Source of the DNA: Limnomonas spitsbergensis
Lineage: Eukaryota > Chlorophyta > Chlorophyceae > Chlamydomonadales
Assembly: GCA_037349105.1 (NCBI GenBank)
Contig: JAYJMM010000030.1
Coordinates: 62,001 to 126,000 of the forward strand
DNA length: 64,000 bases
Direction: 5' to 3'
Shown in pieces: positions 1 to 9,190 of the stretch. The notes beneath the pieces were generated by a model, which had not been told where the DNA came from, did not search any database, and saw only the letters and a list, made by a program, of their open reading frames with translations. The position numbers and the translations under genes are program-made. How positions within the stretch are numbered: the first letter of the stretch is position 1; every line of letters starts with the position of its first letter.

Positions 1-3
1 TCC

Positions 4-276
4 TTAGTCTTGTCCCGCGACTTGTTTGAGGAATTCCTCACGGGTCGCGTGGAACGGGTTGTCCTCGTTGTAGTGTTGCGGGCCGTCATACTCAACCGCG
101 ATCATCGAGTCCATGTCATACATGTCGAGTTCACGAGCAATCTTGGCTCCGCCTTGGGGAACATCCTTTTCGTTGAGAGCTTGAGAGTTAATGCCCGCTC
201 GGGTTTGGAGAGGACGGAATCGTGTCCGTCTTTTCATTTTGACCTGGTCTGAAATGCTTGCTGACCTTTGATGCAT
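4..276 (-). pseudogene. Vsr/HNH-type endonuclease-like ORF, 3' end broken or off the window
   Basis: The 90-aa reading frame contains VEYDGPQHY (about residues 61-69), preceded by acidic residues. This is the core seen in PD-(D/E)XK or Vsr-like endonuclease and zinc-ribbon DUF domains, where the motif is usually followed by F, then RDKxK. Here the frame stops at TAA, but a one-base shift just before the stop reads RDKTK and continues to the window edge. That suggests a frameshift or sequencing error, with the true C-terminus outside the window. It lies 3 bp downstream of the methyltransferase-like gene on the same strand, an arrangement resembling a restriction-modification pair. The family call rests on the short motif, and activity is unknown. 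Confidence 0.45.
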
Positions 277-279
277 GAG

Positions 280-1485
280 CTACGACAGGAATTTCAAGAT
301 TGGTCGCCTTGCCTTGACGGATTGCAGACACGACGTCTCATCGATGACGTGGGAGTAGTGTGCTCGCAGTGCGGCCTGGTACTTCAAGCGGGTGTTGTTT
401 GCGAGCGTGTTGTTGGCGGGCGCCGTGGTCTTGGTCGTTGTTTTGTTCGCCGATGCCTTGGCCGAGGTCCGTCGCCACACCCACACGGGGTTCACCTTGT
501 TCCTGTTCCTGTACGGGTACCTGAACCCAATGCACCCGACGTACTCTGACGACGGCAACGATGCGCCGATGTACAGGTTCACGCACTCTGTGTACGGGAC
601 GGGTGCGCCGGTCTCGTCCCACGCGTCCCCGAGGGCAATGAGCATGTGCCCCCCCTCGGCGAGGTGTGCCCATGCGTTGCGGAGCGCTGGAATCATGAAG
701 CGGCACAGCCAGGTTACCACGTCTTTGTTGTGTCCGTTGAGGTTTTCGGACTGGGTGGAGTACACCTCTGACGAGAAGTAGGGCGGGGACGTGAAGATGA
801 GGTCGAACTCGCCCCGGACGACGACCGTCTCCGCCGCGCTGTGGATCATGGTGTACCTCGACCGCTGGGCGGGTGACCGCACGAGCGCGTCGATCGTGGC
901 ACGGTACCCCGGGAACACCTCGTTGTTGATGTCCACGCCCGTGTAGTCCATACCGCCCGCGATCGCCGCGATCAGGCGGTCGCCCCAGCCTGCGCAAAAG
1001 TCGAGGACCTTTGTCGCCCCGAACATGCGCATGAGTTTGAGCGCGATGGTGACGTCGAAGCTGCCACACATGTTGTACGCCATCGTGTTCGCGGTGAGCA
1101 GGATGCTGCACCGGTCGACGTGCCCCCCGGACCGTTTGATGGCACCCGCGATCTTGTGGTACTCGCGCGCGACGAACTTGTTGAGCGTGCCGTGCGTGTT
1201 CTGCATGCTGCACCGGGCGCGGACCGGGTACTGGAAGGCGTCCGAGAACGCACGCAACTTGAGTGCCGTCGTCCCTTGCACGACGGCCATCGTGCGCTGT
1301 CCCTGCCCCTGCCCCTGCCCCTGTGACCTGCCGTCCAGTAGTACTGTTTGCGGGACGCCGAGGGGGAAGAGGTCAGTTTTGGGGAAGTACCACTTGTTGA
1401 GCCCGAACTCGTACGTCTCGATGGGCGCATCGGAGGCGCGCAGGTCGTTGAGCAGTCCTGGCAGGTCGGTGAGACACTCCTTCAT
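280..1485 (-). CDS. Class I SAM-dependent (DNA) methyltransferase-like protein
   Basis: About 401 aa if translation begins at the ATG at 1485. The frame stays open upstream to 1902, but that part is low-complexity and built from a 30-bp tandem repeat, so I prefer the downstream start. Motif I is VLDFCAGWGDRL (about residues 160-171), followed by TGVD at the end of the next strand (182-185) and a catalytic SPPYF (233-237), equivalent to the (D/N/S)PPY motif of N4/N6 amino-methyltransferases. A short Gly-Gln run (55-63) lies in the N-terminal half, and the C-terminus (from about 340) is Lys/Ala/Asn/Thr-rich. Similar SPPY methyltransferases are common in large DNA viruses, phages and algae, so viral ancestry is possible. 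A TATATA stretch lies immediately upstream of the ATG. The substrate is unproven. Confidence 0.72.
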   Translation of the reverse strand: MKECLTDLPGLLNDLRASDAPIETYEFGLNKWYFPKTDLFPLGVPQTVLLDGRSQGQGQGQGQRTMAVVQGTTALKLRAFSDAFQYPVRARCSMQNTHGTLNKFVAREYHKIAGAIKRSGGHVDRCSILLTANTMAYNMCGSFDVTIALKLMRMFGATKVLDFCAGWGDRLIAAIAGGMDYTGVDINNEVFPGYRATIDALVRSPAQRSRYTMIHSAAETVVVRGEFDLIFTSPPYFSSEVYSTQSENLNGHNKDVVTWLCRFMIPALRNAWAHLAEGGHMLIALGDAWDETGAPVPYTECVNLYIGASLPSSEYVGCIGFRYPYRNRNKVNPVWVWRRTSAKASANKTTTKTTAPANNTLANNTRLKYQAALRAHYSHVIDETSCLQSVKARRPILKFLS

Positions 1486-1560
1486 TGAATATATAAGCCA
1501 TCGGCATATTTTTTGGCCATGTCGCGGGCCAACCTCTGACGCTACTCTCCGGAATCGACT

Positions 1561-1672
1561 CGGACGATCTCGCGGAACCACTCGCAACCTCAGACGATCT
1601 CGCGGAACCACTCGCAACCTCAGACGATCTCGCGGAACCACTCGCAACCTCGGACGATCTCGCGCAACCACT
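1561..1672. repeat. 30-bp minisatellite, about 3.7 copies
   Basis: The unit CGGACGATCTCGCGGAACCA plus CTCGCAACCT is repeated at 1561, 1591, 1621 and partly at 1651. The period is divisible by three, which keeps the methyltransferase frame artificially open upstream of its likely start. A related CTCCGGAACCAGGTTGAATC phrase occurs twice nearby (about 1728 and 1903), so the upstream region is itself duplicated. Confidence 0.9.
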
Positions 1673-1965
1673 GTGTGTAGAACGTTTGTCACTGATGTCG
1701 TCGGGTGTGCATCAGGGTACGCCTGGCTCCGGAACCAGGTTGAATCTGGTGCCTGGAGATTCGCGCTCTTCCCAATCGTCCCGCTGGTAATGCGCGTGCC
1801 GTGAAGAACAACATCGAGGTGTTGGGGATGTTTTTTGAGGTCCATGAAGATGTCGGCGGGGTCGTCACGGATGTCAACGGGTTCTTCATCCGGTTTCGCC
1901 ACGCTCCGGAACCAGGTTGAATCTGGAGCATGGCAAACTCCTGCCCTCCCGTTTAAATTTTATAA

Positions 1966-2005
1966 AGCAAAAACATGGGAATATGAAACCTCCCATATTT
2001 TTGCT
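1966..2005. repeat. Near-perfect 15-bp inverted repeat (hairpin)
   Basis: Arms AGCAAAAACATGGGA and TCCCATATTTTTGCT pair with one mismatch around a 10-bp loop. The hairpin sits in AT-rich sequence between the methyltransferase gene and the transposon block. It could be the end of a small element or a transcript structure. No function can be assigned. Confidence 0.6.
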
Positions 2006-2059
2006 ATATAAAACTAAAACCCTGGTCTTGTTGACAGACACGGCCATCATCGTGTAGGT

Positions 2060-2242
2060 CATGCGCCACTCCCGTTCCGCGAGTTCGTTGTCTCCATTTG
2101 AAACTACCTTGGCAGCATCAGAGGAACTTCCTCTGCAAAAGAATTACTCCCAAAACATGGGAAATCAGGTCCTCGTAAAAATACCATTACCGAACTCATG
2201 TTGCTTGCGATCCTGGCTTACATTGCAGAGAACGTCGGTTTT
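2060..2242 (+). pseudogene. Relic of family C transposase (N-terminal part)
   Basis: The sequence matches the N-terminal coding region of the intact family C transposase at 36764-37852 (the stretch encoding the first half of its helix-turn-helix region) with several internal deletions and substitutions. The frame is destroyed. It lies directly left of the family A element, so that element inserted beside or into older transposon debris. Confidence 0.8.
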
Positions 2243-2357
2243 TGATCACGTCACGAATCGTCGATGGTGCCCATACACCGGTTCGCAACGTTTTGTGTAT
2301 TCGCCCATTGTACGGGATGAGTCCAATTATTTTCTGAACTGACAATACGAGACAAAG

Positions 2358-3260
2358 ATGCCCATGAAATATCAGGTGGTTGTAAGAAGGTTTGTGACGA
2401 GGCTCGTGGATGTCAAAAAACAATGCATGGACAGTGTGGTCGAATTTACTGGCATTTCAAAAAACACCATAAAACGATGGATGAAGAATGGGGTTCATGA
2501 TCTCCCTCAAAAGCGGACAAAACCAACATTGAGACATCGAGCAACACCATTGATCACTGAGATGTTGGCGAAGAAGTGCTCGTGGACACACGCAACAATG
2601 TGCGAAGCGCTCGCACGCGAAGGAGTCTCTTGTTGTAAAAGAACCTTGTTCACAATCCTCAAACAAATGAACGTTTCTAGAAAACGGGTCAAAAAAAAGA
2701 AACGCAGCAAAAACGCCACACCAGAGAGCTTGGCAGCATTCAAAGCTGAATGGATTAGAATCACCGAAGACGGGCAAGACATCATCTTCCAAGATGAAAG
2801 TCACTTCTCGAACAACATTCTACCGTTGTACGGGTATTCAAAAAGAAACACACCGTGCTACATCAACGAGCCCTCTGAGCGCTCTGCGCATACGCTCAAC
2901 CTCGCGTTTTCTAAATCCGGTCAGATCTTCTGGAAAATCTACAAGGGGTCGTGCAACACTGCGAGGATGCAATGGTTTACTGACAATCTGCCTCCGGTTC
3001 GTCTCCTCATGGACAACCACAGCATCCACAAGGCAGTCAAGATGACGGTTGACAAGATTTTCACACCGGTCGCACAACCGGAAGCCAATCCTGTAGAGAT
3101 CGTCTTCAGCAAAGTCAAAACGAACTTCAGGACCATCAACGAGTCCAACCGTGAGCTTGATGTCGAGACCAAAATCGAAATGGCCCTCGCATCCCTCGTC
3201 TACAATGACTTGCAAAACGCAATCGCGTTTGTGGACTCGTTCGTTCGCTCAACGTATTGA
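2358..3260 (+). CDS. IS630/Tc1-mariner-like DDE transposase, family A
   Basis: 300 aa. The N-terminal helix-turn-helix (about residues 25-45) includes FTGISKNTIKRWMK. The catalytic core has D146 (FQDES), D219 (LLMDNHSIH) and E247 (PEANPVE). The family name is secure from the second motif. The D219-E247 spacing is only 27 residues, against 34 in families B and C here. The usual PPYSPE stretch before the Glu is replaced by a shortened TPVAQPEANPVE, so a small deletion has occurred in or near the active site. Whether the enzyme is active is unclear. It is followed 127 bp later by the Fanzor gene on the same strand. It lies 82 bp inside the left inverted repeat. Confidence 0.88.
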   Translation: MPMKYQVVVRRFVTRLVDVKKQCMDSVVEFTGISKNTIKRWMKNGVHDLPQKRTKPTLRHRATPLITEMLAKKCSWTHATMCEALAREGVSCCKRTLFTILKQMNVSRKRVKKKKRSKNATPESLAAFKAEWIRITEDGQDIIFQDESHFSNNILPLYGYSKRNTPCYINEPSERSAHTLNLAFSKSGQIFWKIYKGSCNTARMQWFTDNLPPVRLLMDNHSIHKAVKMTVDKIFTPVAQPEANPVEIVFSKVKTNFRTINESNRELDVETKIEMALASLVYNDLQNAIAFVDSFVRSTY

Positions 3261-3387
3261 ATGATCATCCGAATGTAAGGCCTTGACAACATAAATGTTC
3301 ATATCCCTAAAACATCAGACGCTCGTTCGAGTTGTTGATTTTATTTTGTCAACGCGGTTTATCTTGGAAAGCAAAAGCAACAAACAC

Positions 3388-6138
3388 ATGACATTGACAA
3401 CACCAGTCGTTGAAATCTGCGTCGTGAAACGATGCCTCGTCAAGTCGCTCAGCAAGGATCTCCTCGATGCCGATCAACGTCGTGAATTTTTACACTACAT
3501 TGAAGAATGCACGGACCTCGCCAGCCGAATGGCTCGACGGGCTTCCCTCGCGTTTCTGTTCTACGTCGTCAGCCGCCAGGAGCAGGGGTTTCAGGTCCCT
3601 GACTTTGACATGGCTACCGACACATATTGGCTCGATTGGATGCGGATTGGACTTGAGGAATTCGAACTCAAGAAATACCCGACGCTCGTTCTCTCAACCA
3701 AAAACAAGGGCACCGATCCCAAGTCTCTTCAAAGCGATCAATCGAAAGAGGTCGACAAGAAGATCTTCTCGGAAATCGACGAGCTGCTCGGAACGACACT
3801 AGGGCCCGTCAAGCGGACGATCCCCAAGTACTTCAACCGGATCGTCGGTCACCTCGCTGTTCAGTTCTCGACGGCCGTCAAGAACACCTTGTCCGTCAAC
3901 TTCACTGCCAAGCTGAAACGTGTTTGTGGCTACGAAGTCGCTTCTTCGGGCGTCGAGGACTACTCTGGCTACGACCTATTGCTTGCTTGTTGCGAGGGAG
4001 GAGGAGGTAGTTCTGAGGACAAGAAGACCCTCCCAGAGGAGCTGAAACCTTTCGTGGACGGTGTTCGGGAGGCGCTCGGATTGAAAGAGGGCGAGTCGTT
4101 CACCGAGCTGAAGCAGTCGAGGTTCGGCTTTCCGAGAATGTTCGCCGTCCATTGGTTTCTGCAACAGCGGTTGGCGGGGTTTGGTCGACGCAAGCTGATG
4201 ATGTCCCCGGTGAACAAGGTCCAACGCATCCACGTCCGCCTGGACGCAACCCACTTGGCCCTCAAGATGAACGACCTCGTATGGGAGCCAAAAGAGAAGA
4301 AGGTCGCCGAGATGAAGCCTGTACCGATGCCCTCAAAATGCCCTACTCGAACAACGCATCCGGAGATCTCTTGTTTCAAGGCGGCCAAGGCTGAGTGGTC
4401 CGCCCTGAAAGCGGTGCATACGGAGCAAAACGAGGCGTACAAGGCCGCCAAGAAACAGCTGGGTTATTCTCCCCATTCAAAGATCATGGACGCGAAGACC
4501 CAAGACCCCGAGACGCTCCTCGTCGCCGAAGTCCCGCTCCCGACACTCAAGAGGCCGGACAACATGGACAAGGACGATCCTGTTTGGAAGAAAGAAATCC
4601 TCCCGGAGATGCGACGACGACGAGACGCAGCAGTCAACGAGCGATCGAGGAGGCGTGGTACCAAAGAGTTCCAAGACGCAGCGAAAGCATACGGGGATTA
4701 CGAGTCGAGAGGCTGTGAGTTTGCCCTCGGCATATTCAACGATTTCCGAGACAGGAATCCCAAGCTCGGTTGGAAGCCCTCGGGATCAGTCGTGACCGAC
4801 GGAGTCAGCCTGTGCGTGACCTACGAACGCACCATACAGAGAGTCAACCAGACGTGCGAGGAGGAGTCGGAAGAGTTTGTTGAAAAGAGGCGAGCGAAGA
4901 GGAGTAAGGCCAAAGCGGCATCCGAGTTGGCACCATGCGACGACTACGATGTTGACGCTGACACGTGCTACGGGGACGCGCTGGTCCTCGGGATCGATCC
5001 TGGGCGTGTCTGCATCGTGTCGATCATCTGCATTGGCTCCGACGGGAAAAAGACGTCGTGGAGGTTGACGAGGGGGCAGTTCCACGCCAAGAGCGGGATC
5101 TTGAAGGAGAACAAGCTCAAAAGCCAACGCTACAAGCCGCTGGCCAAGGACTTTGCCTCTTTGGTCGATGACGGCGGGGCTTTGAAGGCCAGCTCGGCTG
5201 AAGAGGTTCGTCGGTACATCCGTCGGTACAGGACTTTCGAGGACAAGTGGTTCAAAGATTTCGCATTGTTGAGACGCGAATCAAGAGCCAATATGAAAAG
5301 GTACAGCGGTAAGCACAAGACGTTGGCATCCTTCTTTTCACACGTCCGTAAGGAGGCGGAGAAGATCATGGTCCAGAGCGGCAAGACGAGGTTGGAGGTG
5401 GCGTACGGTGCATGCGGCCCGACCATGGCGCCCACAGGGAGGGGCGAGCTTGCAGTCCCGACCAAGGGGGCATACGGGGCGTGCGTGAAAGCGTTCACTA
5501 GGGAGAGGTTTGCCGATGCGCCGTCCAGGAACGTGGTCAGCCTCGAGGACGAGCGGAACACGAGCAAGAATTGCTGGTACACGGGGAGAGCTTACGAGAA
5601 GGTGTACAAGAAGTACGATTCGACCGGGAAGGAGTTCCTCCACCACACGACCGGCAAGGGAGCGCCCGTCGTGAGGCGGAATGAGGACGTCGAAGCGGTG
5701 TTGAAGAAGAGGGCCGAGAACAAGATCAAGGCCAAGATCAGGAGGGGAGGGGACGGTGCTGTACCACCCGTGTCTCCGAAATACAATGATGGTGCGAGAG
5801 ATGCCAAGATGACCCGTCACATTGACGTTCGAGGACTGCTTTTCTGCCCAGAAAGACGCATGTTCTTCGACCGTGACGCCCAATCGGCTCGCGCCATCGC
5901 AGGTCTCAGATGCATCAGGCTCTCTGGATTTGGACGCCCTTCCGCCTTTCGGCCGAAGAAGCGAACGAGTCCGGAAGACGCTACAAAGTTTGGAGGTAGT
6001 TCGACGATTCTCTCCGAAGGGAGGGAGGAGGAAGATGCGATCGGCCAAGGAGCTCAGCAGGTGAAAAGGAAGACGATTGAGCTTGTACACACGTCTAGCG
6101 ACGGTGAAATTCACCCAACTTTGATAGGGACTACATAG
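3388..6138 (+). CDS. Fanzor (TnpB-like RuvC nuclease), family A
   Basis: About 916 aa from the ATG at 3388, chosen because the following residues align with the N-termini of the other Fanzors here. An in-frame ATG at 3295 would add 31 residues. RuvC-I is LGIDPGRV (Asp about 537), the RuvC-II region is RGELAVPT (Glu about 687) and RuvC-III is DRDAQSARAI (Asp about 830). The zinc-ribbon region keeps ERNTSKNCW but lacks a full CxxC pair, so it looks degenerate. TnpB and Fanzor proteins are RNA-guided DNA endonucleases. The guide scaffold is normally made from the 3' end of the gene to the right end of the element, which here carries two hairpins. Activity of this copy is inferred, not shown. Confidence 0.88.
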   Translation: MTLTTPVVEICVVKRCLVKSLSKDLLDADQRREFLHYIEECTDLASRMARRASLAFLFYVVSRQEQGFQVPDFDMATDTYWLDWMRIGLEEFELKKYPTLVLSTKNKGTDPKSLQSDQSKEVDKKIFSEIDELLGTTLGPVKRTIPKYFNRIVGHLAVQFSTAVKNTLSVNFTAKLKRVCGYEVASSGVEDYSGYDLLLACCEGGGGSSEDKKTLPEELKPFVDGVREALGLKEGESFTELKQSRFGFPRMFAVHWFLQQRLAGFGRRKLMMSPVNKVQRIHVRLDATHLALKMNDLVWEPKEKKVAEMKPVPMPSKCPTRTTHPEISCFKAAKAEWSALKAVHTEQNEAYKAAKKQLGYSPHSKIMDAKTQDPETLLVAEVPLPTLKRPDNMDKDDPVWKKEILPEMRRRRDAAVNERSRRRGTKEFQDAAKAYGDYESRGCEFALGIFNDFRDRNPKLGWKPSGSVVTDGVSLCVTYERTIQRVNQTCEEESEEFVEKRRAKRSKAKAASELAPCDDYDVDADTCYGDALVLGIDPGRVCIVSIICIGSDGKKTSWRLTRGQFHAKSGILKENKLKSQRYKPLAKDFASLVDDGGALKASSAEEVRRYIRRYRTFEDKWFKDFALLRRESRANMKRYSGKHKTLASFFSHVRKEAEKIMVQSGKTRLEVAYGACGPTMAPTGRGELAVPTKGAYGACVKAFTRERFADAPSRNVVSLEDERNTSKNCWYTGRAYEKVYKKYDSTGKEFLHHTTGKGAPVVRRNEDVEAVLKKRAENKIKAKIRRGGDGAVPPVSPKYNDGARDAKMTRHIDVRGLLFCPERRMFFDRDAQSARAIAGLRCIRLSGFGRPSAFRPKKRTSPEDATKFGGSSTILSEGREEEDAIGQGAQQVKRKTIELVHTSSDGEIHPTLIGTT

Positions 6139-6203
6139 GGTTGAAAAACTCTTAAACATTACCCTAGAATGGGAGAATACACAAAACGTTGCGAACCGGT
6201 GTA
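6062..6203 (+). ncRNA. Candidate omega-RNA scaffold / right end of family A
   Basis: This stretch spans the last 77 bases of the Fanzor gene and the right inverted repeat. It contains two adjacent hairpins: CGTC-TAGC-GACG (6092-6103) and GGTGAA-A-TTCACC (6103-6115). The same roughly 135-bp segment is kept almost unchanged at 9246-9376, 15833-15970 and 51077-51223, where most or all of the coding sequence is gone. That pattern fits a functional right end or guide-RNA scaffold. Transcription is not demonstrated. Confidence 0.5.
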
Positions 6204-6818
6204 AAACTGCCCATAAAACTGACGCGCTCCTTGGATCAACCGAGCTCTGTGGTGCACGCTCTGAAGTTGTCTCTGTGAACTTCGCGGTGTTCAGGTAAAG
6301 CAATTTTGGTTCACTGCGTGAAAACACACGATCGCGAGCAACTGGATTCAAAACACAGCTTTAAACATGGATCCTGGCGCAAAAAACGATCGGGATGATG
6401 AACTTCTCGAAATCCTTCTTCACGGTCTTCATGATCAGGTAATTGAGGTGTTGGAGATTTTTGCGCAAAAGAGGTAATTGAGGTAATTGAGGTGTTGGAG
6501 ATCAGGTAATCAGGTAATTGAGGTGTTGGAGATCAGGTAATTGAGGTGTTGGAGATTTTTGCGCATTTTTGAATTTTAGGTGTGGTAACCCAATTTGAAA
6601 TGACGTGAACGGATCATGGGCAAAATGAGTCAAGCAACCAAAAATTGCACCCCCTGAGGGCCCAATTCCACTTGGATGGTCCGGGTATATCCCGCGAGGC
6701 AAAATATGGCACTTACAGGCCACGCTGGCGTTCCGGTGCCATTCCGGTGAATTGTGGAATTGGGAGGGTGAGCTGGCATGCCATTTCCGCGTTCCGGTGA
6801 CACTCCAATGCATCACCC
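6204..6818. other. Intergenic: ubiquitin-like gene fragment, short direct repeats, ankyrin-gene upstream block
   Basis: Bases about 6218-6262 match, in coding orientation, the part of the ubiquitin-like gene (31455-32489, minus strand) that encodes RSLDQPSSVVHALK, so this is a broken copy of that gene. Bases about 6265-6440 and 6590-6655 match the block upstream of the second ankyrin gene (33060-33350). Between them, GGTAATTGAGGTGTTGGAGA and variants repeat from about 6433 to 6560. No complete gene is visible. Confidence 0.75.
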
Positions 6819-8939
6819 ATGCATCCCATGCAACCCACTGACTCCAATGCATCACCCATGCAACCCATGCAGGACCCATGCAGGGCATCCACGACGTGTT
6901 GGAAAGACATCGATTCCCATCAGCTTGCCAACATCCTCGTCCACACCGGCGAATGGGAGGACCCACGGGGGGGACATCAGCTTGCGGCGTCGACCGTCTG
7001 CCGTGCCTGGCGTGACTGCGTCTTCGAGGACCCTCTCACCATTGTCAGACTGATGATGGAGGTCTTTGGCGATGCCCAGGAGGTGTTGTACAAGGTGGTC
7101 GTGTGGAACAATGACATGGCTGCGAGGGTCGTGAGAGAACTGTTGCAAGCGTGGGGGGCGAGGGCAGACGGCCATGACGGTCGGGAGTTGGTAAGGGCAT
7201 GCAGAGGGGGGCACGAGTCCACCGTACGCATGCTATTGGAATGGGAGGAGCACGCGCCCCGTGCCGACTGCCAGGGAGGCGAAGCTCTTTGCCAGGCAGC
7301 TCGACACGGCCACTTGCCCATCGTGCTCCTCCTCTTGAGGTGGGGCGAGAACGCGCCCCGTGCCGACTGCAAGGGCGGCTCGGCGCTGTGCTGTGCAGCT
7401 CTAGGCGGCCACGTGCCCATCGTACGCCTCCTGTTGGAGTGGCCGCAGAACGCGCCCCGCGCCGACTGCCAGAACGGTCAGGCGTTGATCAATGCGGCTG
7501 CAGGCGGTCATGTGCGCACCGTAAACATGCTCTTGGAGTGGGAGCACCACGCGCCCAGAGCCGACTGCCAGGAAGGCGAAGCTCTTTGCCAGGCAGCTCT
7601 TGGCGGCCACACGCCCATCGTACGCCTCCTATTGGAGTGGCCGCAGAACGCGCCCCGCGCCGACTGCCAGAACGGCCAGGCGTTGATCAATGCGGCTGCA
7701 GGCGGTCATGTGCCCACCGTAACCATGCTCTTGGAGTGGGAGCACCACGCGCCCAGAGCCGACTGCCAAAGAGGCAAGGCGTTGCACAGGGCAGCTCTAG
7801 GCGGCCACGATTCAATCATGCGCCTCCTATTGGGGTGGCCACACCACGCGCCCCATGCTGACTGCATGAACGGCATGGCGTTGGTCAGGGCAGCTGAGGG
7901 GGGCTCCTTGAGCACCGTGCGCCTCCTCTTGGAGTGGCCACACCACGCACCCCGTGCCGACTGCAGAGAAGGCCTGGCGTATGGCATGGCAGCTCAGAAA
8001 GGTCATGAACCCATCGTGCGCCTCCTTTTGGGATGGGGAGAACACGCGCCCCGAGCAGACAATGGTAATATATGGGGCTGCTTTGCGTATTGCGCTGCAG
8101 CTCAGAACGGCCACGAGTCCGTCGTGCGCCTGATCCTGGGTTGGGGAGAACACGCGCCCCGTGCGGACTGTCAAGATGGCTGGGCGCTGGTAGAGGCAGC
8201 TCAGAACGGTCACGAGGCCGTCGTGCGCATGCTGTTGGAATGGGGACAACACGCGCCCCGAGCGGACAGCCAAGATGGCTTGGCGCTGGTTGAGGCAGCT
8301 AATAACGGCTACGAGTCCGTCGTGCGCCTGCTGCTGGGTTGGGGAGAACACGCGCCCCGAGCGGACAGCCAAGATGGCTTGGCGCTGGTTGAGGCAGCTA
8401 ATAACGGCCACGAGTCCGTCGTGCGCCTGCTGCTGGGTTGGGGAGAACACGCGCCCCGAGCGGACAGCCAAGATGGCTTGGCGCTGGTTGAGGCAGCTCA
8501 GAACGGCCACGATTCAATCGTGCGCCTGCTGCTGGGTTGGGGAGAACACGCGCCCCGAGCGGACATGGAGGAAGGCTTGGTGCTGGTACAAGCAGCTCAG
8601 TACGGCCACGAGGCCATCGTGCGCCTGCTGCTGGGTTGGGGAGAACACGCGCCCCGAGCGGACAGCCAAGATGGCTTGGCGCTGCTAGAGGCAGCTCAGA
8701 ACGGCCACGAGTCAATCGTGCGCCTGCTGCTGGGTTGGGGAGAACACGCGCCCCGAGCGGACATGGAGGAAGGCTTGGTGCTGGTACAAGCAGCTCAGTA
8801 CGGCCACGAGGCCATCGTGCGCATGCTGCTAGATTGGGGAGAACACGCGCCCCGAGCGGACTGTAGGGGTGGAGAGGCCTTAAGGGCAGCTGCTTCGTAC
8901 CCCGCCGTGGAGCAATTGCTCATTGCCCATTTGAACTGA
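6819..8939 (+). CDS. F-box and ankyrin-repeat protein 1
   Basis: Up to 706 aa. The first residues come from a minisatellite ([14 protein letters not shown] peptides), so the true start could be any of several ATGs up to about 6880. An F-box-like helix set follows (about residues 30-70, with LANIL and VCRAWRDCV), then about 17 ankyrin repeats of 33 aa with the signature [10 protein letters not shown]. Repeats near the C-terminus are almost identical at DNA level (99-bp period, about 8270-8870), which shows recent internal duplication. F-box proteins with repeat domains usually act as substrate receptors of SCF ubiquitin ligases, and that role is inferred. Paralogues lie at 33464-35683 and 44824-49804. 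Confidence 0.85.
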   Translation: MHPMQPTDSNASPMQPMQDPCRASTTCWKDIDSHQLANILVHTGEWEDPRGGHQLAASTVCRAWRDCVFEDPLTIVRLMMEVFGDAQEVLYKVVVWNNDMAARVVRELLQAWGARADGHDGRELVRACRGGHESTVRMLLEWEEHAPRADCQGGEALCQAARHGHLPIVLLLLRWGENAPRADCKGGSALCCAALGGHVPIVRLLLEWPQNAPRADCQNGQALINAAAGGHVRTVNMLLEWEHHAPRADCQEGEALCQAALGGHTPIVRLLLEWPQNAPRADCQNGQALINAAAGGHVPTVTMLLEWEHHAPRADCQRGKALHRAALGGHDSIMRLLLGWPHHAPHADCMNGMALVRAAEGGSLSTVRLLLEWPHHAPRADCREGLAYGMAAQKGHEPIVRLLLGWGEHAPRADNGNIWGCFAYCAAAQNGHESVVRLILGWGEHAPRADCQDGWALVEAAQNGHEAVVRMLLEWGQHAPRADSQDGLALVEAANNGYESVVRLLLGWGEHAPRADSQDGLALVEAANNGHESVVRLLLGWGEHAPRADSQDGLALVEAAQNGHDSIVRLLLGWGEHAPRADMEEGLVLVQAAQYGHEAIVRLLLGWGEHAPRADSQDGLALLEAAQNGHESIVRLLLGWGEHAPRADMEEGLVLVQAAQYGHEAIVRMLLDWGEHAPRADCRGGEALRAAASYPAVEQLLIAHLN

Positions 8940-9050
8940 ACACTTCTTCTTGTTTTCCTGAGGTTTCTTCGACACAACAGCAAAGGGAGAGGAGAGGGCA
9001 TGTTGAATGTGATGATGTGATTTGCCTCCACAGACTGACGGGGCTTCTTG

Positions 9051-9190
9051 CGTGAGGTTGCGTGAGGTTGCGTGAGGTTGCGTGAGGTTGCGTGAGGTTG
9101 CGTGAGGTTGCGTGAGGTTGCGTGAGGTTGCGTGAGGTTGCGTGAGGTTGCGTGAGGTTGCGTGAGGTTGCGTGAGGTTGCGTGAGGTTA
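9051..9190. repeat. 10-bp tandem repeat (CGTGAGGTTG)14
   Basis: Fourteen head-to-tail copies of CGTGAGGTTG, all exact except the last base of the final copy. The array lies just downstream of the first ankyrin gene and abuts a family B left-end fragment. A homologous 3' flank without the array follows the second ankyrin gene. Confidence 0.98.

Larger units (their letters stand above)
2274..6203 (+). mobile_element. Family A element: IS630/Tc1-mariner-like with Fanzor, complete
   Basis: The element is bounded by inverted repeats of at least 27 bp. The left repeat begins CACCGGTTCGCAACGTTTTG at 2276, and the right one is its reverse complement ending at 6201. TA flanks both sides (2274-2275 and 6202-6203), the target duplication expected for Tc1/mariner/IS630 transposition. 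Two genes lie inside in the same orientation: a DDE transposase and a Fanzor. Fanzor1 genes carried by mariner-type elements are an established class. The left flank reads CCCATA. Several derivatives occur in this window (9.2-9.7, 11.6-12.3, 15.8-16.0, 51.0-51.2 kb). Confidence 0.93.

Noticed and set aside
1486..1902. N-terminal extension of the methyltransferase
   Set aside because: The region is a 30-bp minisatellite and duplicated flank, with Arg-rich low-complexity translation and no conserved motif.
2274..6203. Bacterial IS605/IS607 element with TnpB
   Set aside because: Perfect inverted repeats, TA duplication and a DDE transposase indicate IS630/Tc1-mariner. No HUH or serine transposase is present, and the nuclease is Fanzor-like.
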